From Desulfobacteraceae bacterium UBA2771 (GTDB lineage: Bacteria > Desulfobacterota > Desulfobacteria > Desulfobacterales > Desulfosarcinaceae), in the NCBI GenBank assembly GCA_002352605.1, contig DEIP01000130.1:600-21435 (forward strand): a stretch of 20,836 bases of DNA, given 5' to 3'. Shown one piece after another: positions 14,308-20,836 of this stretch. Below the pieces are notes generated by a model. The model made no database searches and was not told the DNA's origin. It saw only the letters and a list, made by a program, of their open reading frames with translations. The position numbers and the translations under genes were made by a program. Each line of letters begins with the position of its first letter. The first letter of the stretch is position 1.

Positions 14308-14807
14308 CCTCGATCGCCCTTGACCAGATTGGCGCCGGACAAAAACGGTTCGATGAAGAAGGCCAGGCGATCGCCGTCATTGGTTCGGATGCGGATGACG
14401 GCTTTATCCGAATAGCCTTTGGGATAAAAACCGATGGCGATGGTTCCGCCGGAAAAACGTTCGGTCTGTGAAAAGGCCACATGGTCGATGTTTACGCCCC
14501 GGGGCAAGGCGTGGCCGCTCTTTCGGGCGGCATCCGCTTCAACATCCGTCATGCCGGCTTCGGTGATCCAGAGCCGCTGGATGTCGGGTGACACGTTGAG
14601 TAGATAGGTTTTTTGTTCGATGACCGCTTTCTCCTTGAGTTGGCGGACATTGGCGATGATCCAGCGAGCGGTTTCGTCTGCGCCGCCGGAAAAGAGGCCG
14701 CCATCCAATCGTGGAATGGCCACCACCAGCATGATGCTGATCAATGCGGTTACGACAATCATTTCAATCAGCGTGAACGCCCGATTGCTCGAAAAGCGCA
14801 TGATCAT
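14301..14807 (-). CDS. gspH: Type II secretion minor pseudopilin GspH
   Basis: The 168-residue product begins MIMRFSSNRAFTLIEMIVV; the prepilin site lies between A10 and F11 with Glu at +5 (E15). Alanine instead of the usual glycine at -1 is uncommon but tolerated by some prepilin peptidases. The rest (LISIMLVVAIPRL, DETARWIIANVRQLKEKAVI, HALPRGVNIDHV, TIAIGFYPKGYSDKAVIRI) matches GspH. ATG 14807 is chosen over an upstream TTG at 14837 because it gives a normal-length leader and follows a GAG-containing purine-rich stretch; the TTG has no ribosome binding site. A 111-bp gap to gspG contains a 10-bp tandem repeat. Confidence 0.9.
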   Translation of the reverse strand: MIMRFSSNRAFTLIEMIVVTALISIMLVVAIPRLDGGLFSGGADETARWIIANVRQLKEKAVIEQKTYLLNVSPDIQRLWITEAGMTDVEADAARKSGHALPRGVNIDHVAFSQTERFSGGTIAIGFYPKGYSDKAVIRIRTNDGDRLAFFIEPFLSGANLVKGDRGW

Positions 14808-14918
14808 CTTGTTTCTCGCAGGTGCCCGCAGGTGCAAAACGGACTGAGGGAGCGGGCCGGCTCGATGTCATGGCATGGGAGGCGGCGATGGGACCGTCAG
14901 CCGGTGGCCGGACCCGGT

Positions 14919-15374
14919 TTATTCGGAATCCCAGCTGTTGATATCCGCGTCTTTTTCTTCACCGCCGGCGGCCCCGTCGGCGCCGTAGGCGATGATATCG
15001 AAATCATCATGAATGCCCGGGCTCAGGTAGATAAATTCATTACCCCAGGGATCCTTGGGTACCTTGCCCTTTTCCAGATATCCGCCCTTGCGCCAATTTT
15101 TCGGCGTGTTTCCGGAGGAGGGGAGCTCCACCAGGGCTTGCAGTCCCTGTTCGGTAGTGGGGTACATGCCGTTATCCAGTTTATAGAGCTTGAGAGCCGT
15201 GGAAATGCTTTCGATCTGCATTTTGGCTTTGAGTTGCTTGGCCTGCTCCGGGCGGCCCATGATGCGCGGGATGATCAGGCCAGCCAGGATGCCGAGGATA
15301 ACAATGACCACCATCAATTCGATCAAAGTAAAACCGCGGCGGTTGCCTACGGCATGCGGTAACGCGTGTTTCAT
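14919..15374 (-). CDS. gspG: Type II secretion major pseudopilin GspG
   Basis: GspG is the main subunit of the pseudopilus that pushes substrates through the secretin. The 151-residue product has leader MKHALPHAVGNRRG, then FTLIELMVVIVILGILAGLI with cleavage after G14 and Glu at +5 (E19). The globular domain has the hallmark motifs ALKLYKLDNGMYPTTEQGLQ, GGYLEKGKVPKDPWGNEFIY and the calcium-binding end (DIIAYGADG...DINSWDSE). Start ATG 15374 is chosen over ATG 15404 because GGAGGA lies immediately upstream and the leader is then normal. A promoter-like site about 70 bp upstream suggests separate strong expression, sensible for the most abundant pilus subunit. Confidence 0.96.
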   Translation of the reverse strand: MKHALPHAVGNRRGFTLIELMVVIVILGILAGLIIPRIMGRPEQAKQLKAKMQIESISTALKLYKLDNGMYPTTEQGLQALVELPSSGNTPKNWRKGGYLEKGKVPKDPWGNEFIYLSPGIHDDFDIIAYGADGAAGGEEKDADINSWDSE

Positions 15375-15377
15375 GAT

Positions 15378-15383
15378 TCCTCC
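15378..15383 (-). promoter_or_regulatory. Ribosome binding site that decides the gspG start
   Basis: GGAGGA is a near-perfect Shine-Dalgarno sequence, 3 bases before ATG 15374. It places the start 10 codons inside the longest open frame. Confidence 0.8.
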
Positions 15384-15441
15384 GTGTATCCATAATGGGC
15401 GCATGTCAAACGCCGTCAGTCACTTTTTTCAATCCGACCGA

Positions 15442-15470
15442 ATACTAACCCAATGCGTTCTAACAATCAA
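15442..15470 (-). promoter_or_regulatory. Candidate sigma-70 promoter upstream of gspG
   Basis: TTGATT (15470-15465) and TAGTAT (15447-15442) are separated by exactly 17 bases, each matching its consensus at four of six positions. The site lies in the 250-bp gspF-gspG gap, the longest intergenic gap within the cluster, and would give a leader of about 60 bases before gspG. The rest of the gap (15375-15624) shows no gene and no clear terminator. Confidence 0.45.
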
Positions 15471-15624
15471 GCGTACTAAGGTGGAATCTTTGAGGGAATC
15501 CTATTTGGATGGTTATGGATGAACCCAAACTCGCGAAAACAATCAATCAGCGCCTAAGACTCAGGATTCATAAGGGAACCCGTCCATCGAACCCAACGAC
15601 CGATAAACCAGAAACCCTTGTCTT

Positions 15625-16851
15625 TTATCCCACCAGCTGGTTCATTTCGAAAATGGGCAGGCAGATGGAAAGTACGATAAACAGCACCACCACGGCCATG
15701 ACCAGGATCATCACCGGCTCCAGCATGGCCATCATGCTCATGATCGATGACTGGACCTCGTTTTCATACACGTCGGCGATTTTATACAGCATCGATTCCA
15801 GCTCGCCGGTCTGTTCACCCACCTGAATCATCTGCACGGCCAAGTCGGGGAATACGGCGTCGGCTGCCAGCGACAAACCCAGTCCCTGGCCTCTTTCCAC
15901 TTCGATGGATGCGTTTTCGATGAGTCCGGTGATGACCACATTGCCGGTGATATTTCTGACGATTTCCATGGCCGGCAACATGGTTACGCCGTTTTCAAGC
16001 AGTGATGCGAGGGTCCGGGTAAAACGGGCCACGGCGATCTTTTTGACCAGCGGGCCCACGATGGGCATAGAAAGGATGAACCGATCGGTGGCGGCAAGTC
16101 CGCGTTCCGTCTTCCTGAAGGACTTCAAGGCCACCAGGGCGGCCACGAAAAGGAGCACCATCAGCCACCAGTAACCTTTAAACAAATCGCTGGCGGTGAT
16201 GAGAAAACGGGTTGGGGTGGGCAGTGCCTGGTTCATGTCCTCGAAGATGGTGGTGATGTTGGGTACGACGAAAGTCATCAGGAAAAACAGTACCAGGGTG
16301 CCGATGGCGGTCATCAGGATGGGATAGGCCATGGCGGTCTGGATGCGGGATTTAAGTTCCTGCTGCTTTTCCATTATATCCGCCAAGCGTTGAAGCACAA
16401 TTTCCAAGGTTCCCGAGGTCTCTCCGGCGCGAACCATGTTGATGTAAATCGGGGTGAAAACGGACGGGTAGAGCGTCAGGGCCGAAGCAAAGCTGTTGCC
16501 TTCGACAATAGAGTCCTTGATGCGGGCGACGATTTTGGTGAATCCCTGGGTTTTGGTCTGGGAAATCAGGGTGGTCAGGGCGTTAACCAGCGGGAACCCG
16601 GCGCCGGTCAACGTTGCCAGCTGGCGGGTCCACAAGCTGACCTGGGCGGGCGTGACACGGTTGAACAAGCTCTGGACGCTGACGCTGCGGGGATCCTTTG
16701 CGCTTCCACCTTCCATGACCTCCTTGACGTTGACGGGAAAACTGCCAATGGAACGAATTTTCTGCCGAGCAGCCTGAACGCCGTCGGCATCGATGACTCC
16801 GGAGACGGTTTTCCCCTTGGCGTCAAGGGCCTGGTAATCGTAAACGGGCAT
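15625..16851 (-). CDS. gspF: Type II secretion inner-membrane platform protein GspF
   Basis: GspF is the polytopic platform protein on which GspE acts during pseudopilus assembly. The 408-residue protein has the N-terminal start PVYDYQALDAKGKTVSGVID, two repeated cytoplasmic T2SSF domains (about 71-195 and 273-395) with matching motifs RAGETSGTLE (141-150) and QVGEQTGELE (343-352), and three membrane segments (about 175-198, 226-242, 379-401). Length and topology are typical. It begins 14 bp after rsmB with an AGGA ribosome binding site, and is the first gene of the secretion run in the direction of transcription. Confidence 0.96.
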   Translation of the reverse strand: MPVYDYQALDAKGKTVSGVIDADGVQAARQKIRSIGSFPVNVKEVMEGGSAKDPRSVSVQSLFNRVTPAQVSLWTRQLATLTGAGFPLVNALTTLISQTKTQGFTKIVARIKDSIVEGNSFASALTLYPSVFTPIYINMVRAGETSGTLEIVLQRLADIMEKQQELKSRIQTAMAYPILMTAIGTLVLFFLMTFVVPNITTIFEDMNQALPTPTRFLITASDLFKGYWWLMVLLFVAALVALKSFRKTERGLAATDRFILSMPIVGPLVKKIAVARFTRTLASLLENGVTMLPAMEIVRNITGNVVITGLIENASIEVERGQGLGLSLAADAVFPDLAVQMIQVGEQTGELESMLYKIADVYENEVQSSIMSMMAMLEPVMILVMAVVVLFIVLSICLPIFEMNQLVG

Positions 16852-16865
16852 GCTGTTTTATCCTG

Positions 16866-18248
16866 TCAGGTCGTGCGCTTGAGTCGGGCGGCGAAAAAGC
16901 CGTCCATGTGATGAATGTGAGGCGCAACTTTTAGAAAGCCGTCTTCATCTAAAAAAGGGTGGACGGCTTCATCTTCCATGGATCGACGTTTAATTATAGC
17001 AAAGTTTGCATGGTTTTTCAAAAAGGTCTCTATTACCCCGGCATTCTCCTCCGGTTCCATGCTGCAGACGGCAAAAACCAACACCCCATCCCTTTTGACC
17101 AATGGAGCGAGATGGTCGAGAAAGCGCGCCTGCCGCCGGGTATATCGGGTGATATCTTTTTTTGAGGATGACCACTTGGCGTCGGGATTGCGGCGCAGCA
17201 CCCCTAAACCAGAGCAGGGGGCGTCCAGTAAAATCCGGTCGAAGCGGGGCAGTGTCGCAGGATCGGGGGGCCGGTTCAGGTCCGTTCGCCGGGTTTGAAC
17301 AACGGACACCCCCAGCCGGTGGGCTTCTTTCTCCAGACGGGCCAGCTTGGCAGAAACAGCGTCCATGGCAACAATGGTGCCCCGGTTTCGCATGATCTGG
17401 GCCAGATGGGTGGATTTACCGCCCAAGCCGGCGCAGGCATCCAGCACGATTTCTCCCGGCTGGGGTGCCAGCAGCAAGGAAACCAATTGTGCGGCACCGT
17501 CCTGAACGGCAAACCGACCATCGACGAAGGCCTTCATCTCGAAGATGGGGCTGCGGGGATGGATCAGGTTAACCGCGCCGGCCACGCTGTCCATCGTCTC
17601 GATGACTTTCGCCTGGGTTGTCAATGCATCAATCAGTTCCGGCAGGCTGTTTTTCAGCCCGTTGCAGCGTAAGGTGATGGGCGGGATGGTGTTGACGGCA
17701 TCACACAACCGTTCGGTTTCCCCAATACCCATGCGGTCAATCCAGCGCGCGGTCAGCCAATGGGGAAAGGATTTGGCGATGGAAATATGATCGACCGGTG
17801 CGTCAACGGCATCGGGAAGGCAAAATCGGTCGGGATCCCGCAGCGCATTTCTCAGCAGGGCATTGACGAATCCGGATGCTTTTGCGGCCTTGCGGGTTCT
17901 CGTCAGATTAACCGCCGTGTTCACGGCTGCCGATGCGGGGATCCGGTCCATAAACAGGATCTGAAACAGGCCGATGCGCAGAATGTTAAGAATCGACCGG
18001 TTGATTTTTTTCAGGGGCCGGTCGGCGTAGGTGCCGACCACGGCATCCAGCCGCAGCCGCCAGCGCAGCACCCCGTAGACCAGTTGGTTAAAAAGGGCCC
18101 GGTCCCGTCGGGAAAGTCCTGTCATCGTGGGTGTGGCATCATCGAGAAGGGCGTCTAAGGTCGTCTGGTTGCCGTCCAGGCGATCGAGTATCTCAAGCGC
18201 AGCGGCCCTGGCGTCGGTGATGGATCGGTTAGATGTCGCCGTGGTCAT
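16866..18248 (-). CDS. rsmB: 16S rRNA (cytosine-967 C5)-methyltransferase RsmB
   Basis: RsmB methylates C967 of 16S rRNA using S-adenosylmethionine. The 460-residue protein has an N-terminal NusB-like RNA-binding domain (residues 10-140; RRDRALFNQLVYGVLRWR, RIGLFQILFM), a linker, and a Rossmann methyltransferase domain. Key motifs are the SAM loop VLDACAGLGGKSTHLA (268-283), motif IV LDAPCSGLGVLRRNPDAKW with C345, and the catalytic AVCSMEPEENAGVI with C395. ATG 18248 is used; the open frame extends 52 codons further, but that part lies inside fmt in another frame and looks like a shadow. The chosen start lies 14 bp after the fmt stop, though its ribosome binding site is weak. Confidence 0.93.
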   Translation of the reverse strand: MTTATSNRSITDARAAALEILDRLDGNQTTLDALLDDATPTMTGLSRRDRALFNQLVYGVLRWRLRLDAVVGTYADRPLKKINRSILNILRIGLFQILFMDRIPASAAVNTAVNLTRTRKAAKASGFVNALLRNALRDPDRFCLPDAVDAPVDHISIAKSFPHWLTARWIDRMGIGETERLCDAVNTIPPITLRCNGLKNSLPELIDALTTQAKVIETMDSVAGAVNLIHPRSPIFEMKAFVDGRFAVQDGAAQLVSLLLAPQPGEIVLDACAGLGGKSTHLAQIMRNRGTIVAMDAVSAKLARLEKEAHRLGVSVVQTRRTDLNRPPDPATLPRFDRILLDAPCSGLGVLRRNPDAKWSSSKKDITRYTRRQARFLDHLAPLVKRDGVLVFAVCSMEPEENAGVIETFLKNHANFAIIKRRSMEDEAVHPFLDEDGFLKVAPHIHHMDGFFAARLKRTT

Positions 18249-18262
18249 CTGCAAGGTTGGGA

Positions 18263-19204
18263 TCAGCCCAGACAGGTGCCGTCCGGAAGACGGCAGCCGC
18301 AGAGAAAATCGTCGATGGGCAGGCGTTTTCCCGATGCCCCTTGAATCTCCTGGACCGCCAGTGCCGACCGACCGGTGGCCACCCGAAGTTCGCCGGGACA
18401 GCATTCGAGGATCGTGCCCGGCGGGACGTTGATCTCACGTTCCAGCACGCTGGCTTTGAAGATTTTCAGACGCCGACCATCGCCGAAGGTGTAGGCGCCC
18501 GGCCAGGGGGTCATTCCCCGGATCAGGCATGCTAATCGTTCGGCGGGCAGGGACCAGTCGATCCGCCCGTCCTTTTTCTTAAGCATGGGGGCGTAAGTCG
18601 CCTTTTCGTAGTCCTGGACAGTGCGCGTCAGGCTGCCGTCCTGCAGCCTTTCAAGTGTGCGGACCAACGTGTGGGCGCCCATGTTGCTCAGGCGGTCGTG
18701 CAGGTCGGCGGCGGTTTCAACGGGTCCGATGGCCGTTTTGTCCATCAGCAGAATATCGCCGGTGTCTATGCCTTTGTCCATCATCATGGTGGTTACACCG
18801 GTTTCCCGGTCCCCGTTTATGATAGCCCACTGGATGGGGGCGGCACCGCGGTACCGGGGAAGCAGCGATGCATGCACGTTGATGGCCCCGCGTGCGGGAA
18901 CGTCCAGCAGGGTCTGAGGTAGGATCTGGCCGAAGGCCACAACGACGTAAAGGTCCGGTGCCAGGTCGGTCAGTTGTTGGTGGAATTTTTCGGTTTGCAC
19001 CTTATCGGGCTGGAGAACCGGGTAACCGTACGCCATGGCGGCTTGTTTGACCGGTGACGGGGCGAGCTTGCGGCCCCGGCCTTTGGGGCGGTCGGGTTGG
19101 GAGACCACGGCCACCACTTCGTGCGGGCTGTCATGCAGGGCCTGAAGCGGCGGCACGGCAAAATCCGGCGTGCCCATGAAGACAATTTTCAATGGACGAT
19201 TCAC
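18263..19204 (-). CDS. fmt: Methionyl-tRNA formyltransferase
   Basis: Fmt adds a formyl group from 10-formyl-tetrahydrofolate to initiator Met-tRNA. The 313-residue protein shows KIVFMGTPDFAVPPLQAL at the start, SQPDRPKGRGRKLAPSPVK (35-53), and the catalytic trio N109, H111 (INVHASLLPRYRGAAPIQWA) and D147 (DKGIDTGDIL). The C-terminal OB-fold tRNA-binding domain (about 210-313) contains IRGMTPWPGAYTF. The length is normal. Its start overlaps the end of def by 4 bp, the classic def-fmt pairing that couples formylation with later deformylation. Confidence 0.97.
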   Translation of the reverse strand: MNRPLKIVFMGTPDFAVPPLQALHDSPHEVVAVVSQPDRPKGRGRKLAPSPVKQAAMAYGYPVLQPDKVQTEKFHQQLTDLAPDLYVVVAFGQILPQTLLDVPARGAINVHASLLPRYRGAAPIQWAIINGDRETGVTTMMMDKGIDTGDILLMDKTAIGPVETAADLHDRLSNMGAHTLVRTLERLQDGSLTRTVQDYEKATYAPMLKKKDGRIDWSLPAERLACLIRGMTPWPGAYTFGDGRRLKIFKASVLEREINVPPGTILECCPGELRVATGRSALAVQEIQGASGKRLPIDDFLCGCRLPDGTCLG

Positions 19205-19710
19205 GTCTCCCTCATCTCCTTTTTCACCCGACGCTTGTATATCTGACGCTTCAAGGCGCTGATCTGATCGATAAAAAGGGTGCCGTCGAGGTGATCGAGC
19301 TCGTGCTGGATGACGATGGCCAGCATTCCCTCAGCCTCGAAGCGCAACGGGTTGCCCTCCCGGTCCACGCCCTCCACGAGAACACGCTCGGCCCGTTTGA
19401 CGTCCGCCCGGAAATCGGGCACGCTCAGGCAGCCTTCGTTTTCAGAAATGATTTCGCCTTCGCTGGTGACGATCCTGGGGTTGATCAGAACATGAAGGTT
19501 GTGCCTATCGTCTTGGGGTGCGATGTCGTAGATGATAAAGCTCCGACCGATGCCCACCTGGGGGGCGGCCAGGCCAACACCCGGGGCCACGTACATGGTC
19601 GCGGCCATGTCGTCGAAAACGGTCTGCAGAGCGCCGTCGATATTTTCGACCGGTGTGGTCTGCTTTTTCAGAAACTTGTCCGGATAGGTAAGTATGTCTA
19701 ACACCGTCAC
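19201..19710 (-). CDS. def: Peptide deformylase
   Basis: Def removes the formyl group from new proteins. The 169-residue metalloenzyme has all three motifs: GVGLAAPQ (44-51), EGCLS (92-96, metal ligand C94) and HELDH (136-140, two metal-binding histidines and the catalytic E137). The start codon is GTG at 19710, supported by AGAGGA at a suitable distance; another GTG two codons later is possible. A 72-bp gap separates it from ribF with no clear terminator, so the two are probably co-transcribed. Confidence 0.97.
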   Translation of the reverse strand: MTVLDILTYPDKFLKKQTTPVENIDGALQTVFDDMAATMYVAPGVGLAAPQVGIGRSFIIYDIAPQDDRHNLHVLINPRIVTSEGEIISENEGCLSVPDFRADVKRAERVLVEGVDREGNPLRFEAEGMLAIVIQHELDHLDGTLFIDQISALKRQIYKRRVKKEMRET

Positions 19711-19782
19711 TGTGTTAATCCTCTTTTATGCGTGTTGTTGCCAACCGGCAGTTAACCCATAGCATATTTTGGGATTTTTTTA

Positions 19783-20727
19783 TTATTTGAAATGGGGTGC
19801 CAAAATCTCCCGACCGTCGGCAATATCCTGGCTGATCTGTTCCGCCAGTTCGTCAATGCTGGAAAATTTCTTCTCGTCCCGTAAGCGTTGGACAAAGTCG
19901 ACCATGATCTTTTCGCCGTAAATATCCTTTTTAAAGTTCAGGATGTGGGCCTCTACCGTAAATACATGGTCGTCGAAGGTGGGGCTGTAGCCGATGTTGG
20001 CCACCCCCGGATAGCGTTTGCCTTCATAGTTTACGATCACGGCATAGACGCCGACCCTGGGGCACAGCTCGTCGTAAAGGCTGATGTTGGCCGTGGGAAC
20101 GCCCAGCAGTTTGCCGCCCCGGTCCCGGCCGCGGGCTACGGTGCCGCGGATCTGGTAGTTACGGCCCAGCATCTTGCCGGCTCTCCTCATCTGGCCGTTC
20201 ATGACCAGTTTCCGGATGGCCGTACTGCTGATGCGGTTGTTACCGAATCTGGAGGACTGTATCCAGTCTGCAACGATCACCTCGAAGCCCAGTTCGTCGG
20301 CGTATTGCATCAACAGATCCACATTGCCTTCCCGCCGGTTGCCGAAGGTGTAGTCCTGGCCGACGATGATGACCTTCATTCCGATCCGTTTCACCAGGAT
20401 ATCCTCGACGAAGTGTCGCGCCGACAAGGCGGCAAAGTCCATGGTAAAGGGGACGCAGATCAGCACGTCGATACCGACTTTTTCGATCAGTTCAGTTTTC
20501 TGTTCGACCAACGTGATCAGGGGCGGGTGCCCGTTTTTGCTGATGACCCGGATGGGGTGGGGATCGAAGGTCATGGCAATGGCCGTGCCGTCCAGGGTAT
20601 CGGCCCGTTCGATCACCTCGTGAAAAAGGGCCTGGTGGCCGATGTGTACGCCGTCGAAATTGCCGATGGTAATTACGGCGGATTTGAAGGGTGCTTCAAT
20701 GGTTTCGAGGTCTTGAATTATTCTCAT
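19783..20727 (-). CDS. ribF: Bifunctional riboflavin kinase/FAD synthetase
   Basis: RibF converts riboflavin to FMN and then FAD. The 314-residue protein has an N-terminal nucleotidyltransferase domain with GNFDGVHIGHQALF (22-35), MTFDPHP (52-58), GQDYTFGNRREG (123-134) and the ISST signature in RISSTAIR (165-172). The C-terminal riboflavin kinase domain has GTVARGRDRGGKLLGVPTANI (195-215), GVYAV, GVANIGYSPTF and VEAHILNF. ATG 20727 is chosen over ATG 20766: it begins with the family-typical MRIIQDLE, has GGTGGAAG just upstream, and gives the usual length. The gene is intact. Confidence 0.95.
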   Translation of the reverse strand: MRIIQDLETIEAPFKSAVITIGNFDGVHIGHQALFHEVIERADTLDGTAIAMTFDPHPIRVISKNGHPPLITLVEQKTELIEKVGIDVLICVPFTMDFAALSARHFVEDILVKRIGMKVIIVGQDYTFGNRREGNVDLLMQYADELGFEVIVADWIQSSRFGNNRISSTAIRKLVMNGQMRRAGKMLGRNYQIRGTVARGRDRGGKLLGVPTANISLYDELCPRVGVYAVIVNYEGKRYPGVANIGYSPTFDDHVFTVEAHILNFKKDIYGEKIMVDFVQRLRDEKKFSSIDELAEQISQDIADGREILAPHFK

Positions 20728-20836
20728 GATCTTCCACCCAAGTTGAGCGATTGTCGAGCTTGCCATAGCTGCAAGGAAGATGGGGATGTCCTATAGTCGG
20801 CTATGCGCAGCCCATCCGACGCCGTCGATGCGGTAA
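20728..20836. other. Window-edge sequence upstream of ribF
   Basis: The 109 bp before ribF show no clear promoter. One minus-strand frame is open from the window edge to a TGA overlapping the ribF ATG, which could be the end of an upstream gene, but its composition (many S, R and L) does not look like a conserved protein. Nothing firm can be said. Confidence 0.25.

Noticed and set aside
15375..15404. Upstream ATG for gspG
   Set aside because: The strong GGAGGA site lies between this ATG and ATG 15374, and the shorter leader is typical.
15380..15412. TTGACA ... TATGGA just before gspG as a promoter
   Set aside because: The two boxes are only about 9 bases apart, far from the 16-18 needed for a sigma-70 promoter.
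18249..18404. N-terminal extension of RsmB by 52 codons
   Set aside because: It overlaps the end of fmt in another frame, is rich in R, G and S, and has no family similarity; ATG 18248 gives a normal RsmB.
19888..20796. 302-codon plus-strand open frame
   Set aside because: Antisense to ribF, whose conserved motifs are intact; composition is that of a shadow frame.
1..20836. CRISPR arrays, tRNA/rRNA genes or defence systems
   Set aside because: No regularly spaced direct repeats, no tRNA-like cloverleaf noticed and no defence-related domain among the intact genes.

Overview
The window looks like chromosomal DNA from a Gram-negative deltaproteobacterium (Desulfobacterota, perhaps Desulfosarcina-like). 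This is inferred from the delta/Leptospira-type GspN, the PilM-like GspL, and the continuous ribF-def-fmt-rsmB-gsp gene run; no rRNA or other taxonomic marker is present. All intact genes lie on the minus strand, so the window is described here from its right end leftward, in the direction of transcription.

Region 1 (about 20.7 to 16.9 kb) is a housekeeping block: ribF (riboflavin kinase/FAD synthetase), def (peptide deformylase), fmt (methionyl-tRNA formyltransferase) and rsmB (16S rRNA m5C967 methyltransferase). def and fmt overlap by 4 bp, and rsmB follows fmt by 14 bp.

Region 2 (about 16.85 to 4.07 kb) is a nearly complete type II secretion system (T2SS). It begins only 14 bp after rsmB, in the order gspF-G-H-I-J-K-L-M-N-C-D-E. 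This is an exact rotation of the textbook gspC-to-N order. It covers the inner-membrane platform (F, L, M, C), the pseudopilus (G, H, I, J, K), the AsmA-like GspN, the secretin (D) and the ATPase (E). No prepilin peptidase (gspO), gspA/gspB or pilotin gene is visible. The secretin carries an unexpected C-terminal SPOR (peptidoglycan-binding) domain. A promoter-like site precedes gspG and two hairpins lie between gspK and gspL, suggesting expression is tuned within the cluster.

Region 3 (about 4.07 to 2.2 kb) continues the cluster: a YidD-like protein (4-bp overlap with gspE), a TPR membrane protein, then a possible 42-codon leader ORF overlapping ihfA, which encodes the integration host factor alpha subunit.

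Region 4 (1 to about 1.9 kb) is a scrap-yard of mobile and broken DNA. It holds the end of an IS21-family element with a frameshifted istA, the tail of an rve-type transposase followed by the first 30 codons of its partner ATPase, a 147-bp non-coding element with perfect 23-bp terminal inverted repeats, and a decayed GalT-like gene cut off at the other end of that element. The two genes truncated at the element are unrelated and converge on it, which points to a deletion or rearrangement at repeated copies. Between this block and ihfA lies a G/C-rich compound inverted repeat and otherwise empty sequence.

No tRNA, rRNA, CRISPR array or defence system was found. The best candidates for something new are the SPOR-tailed secretin, the YidD-like/TPR pair attached to the secretion cluster, and the 147-bp inverted-repeat element.
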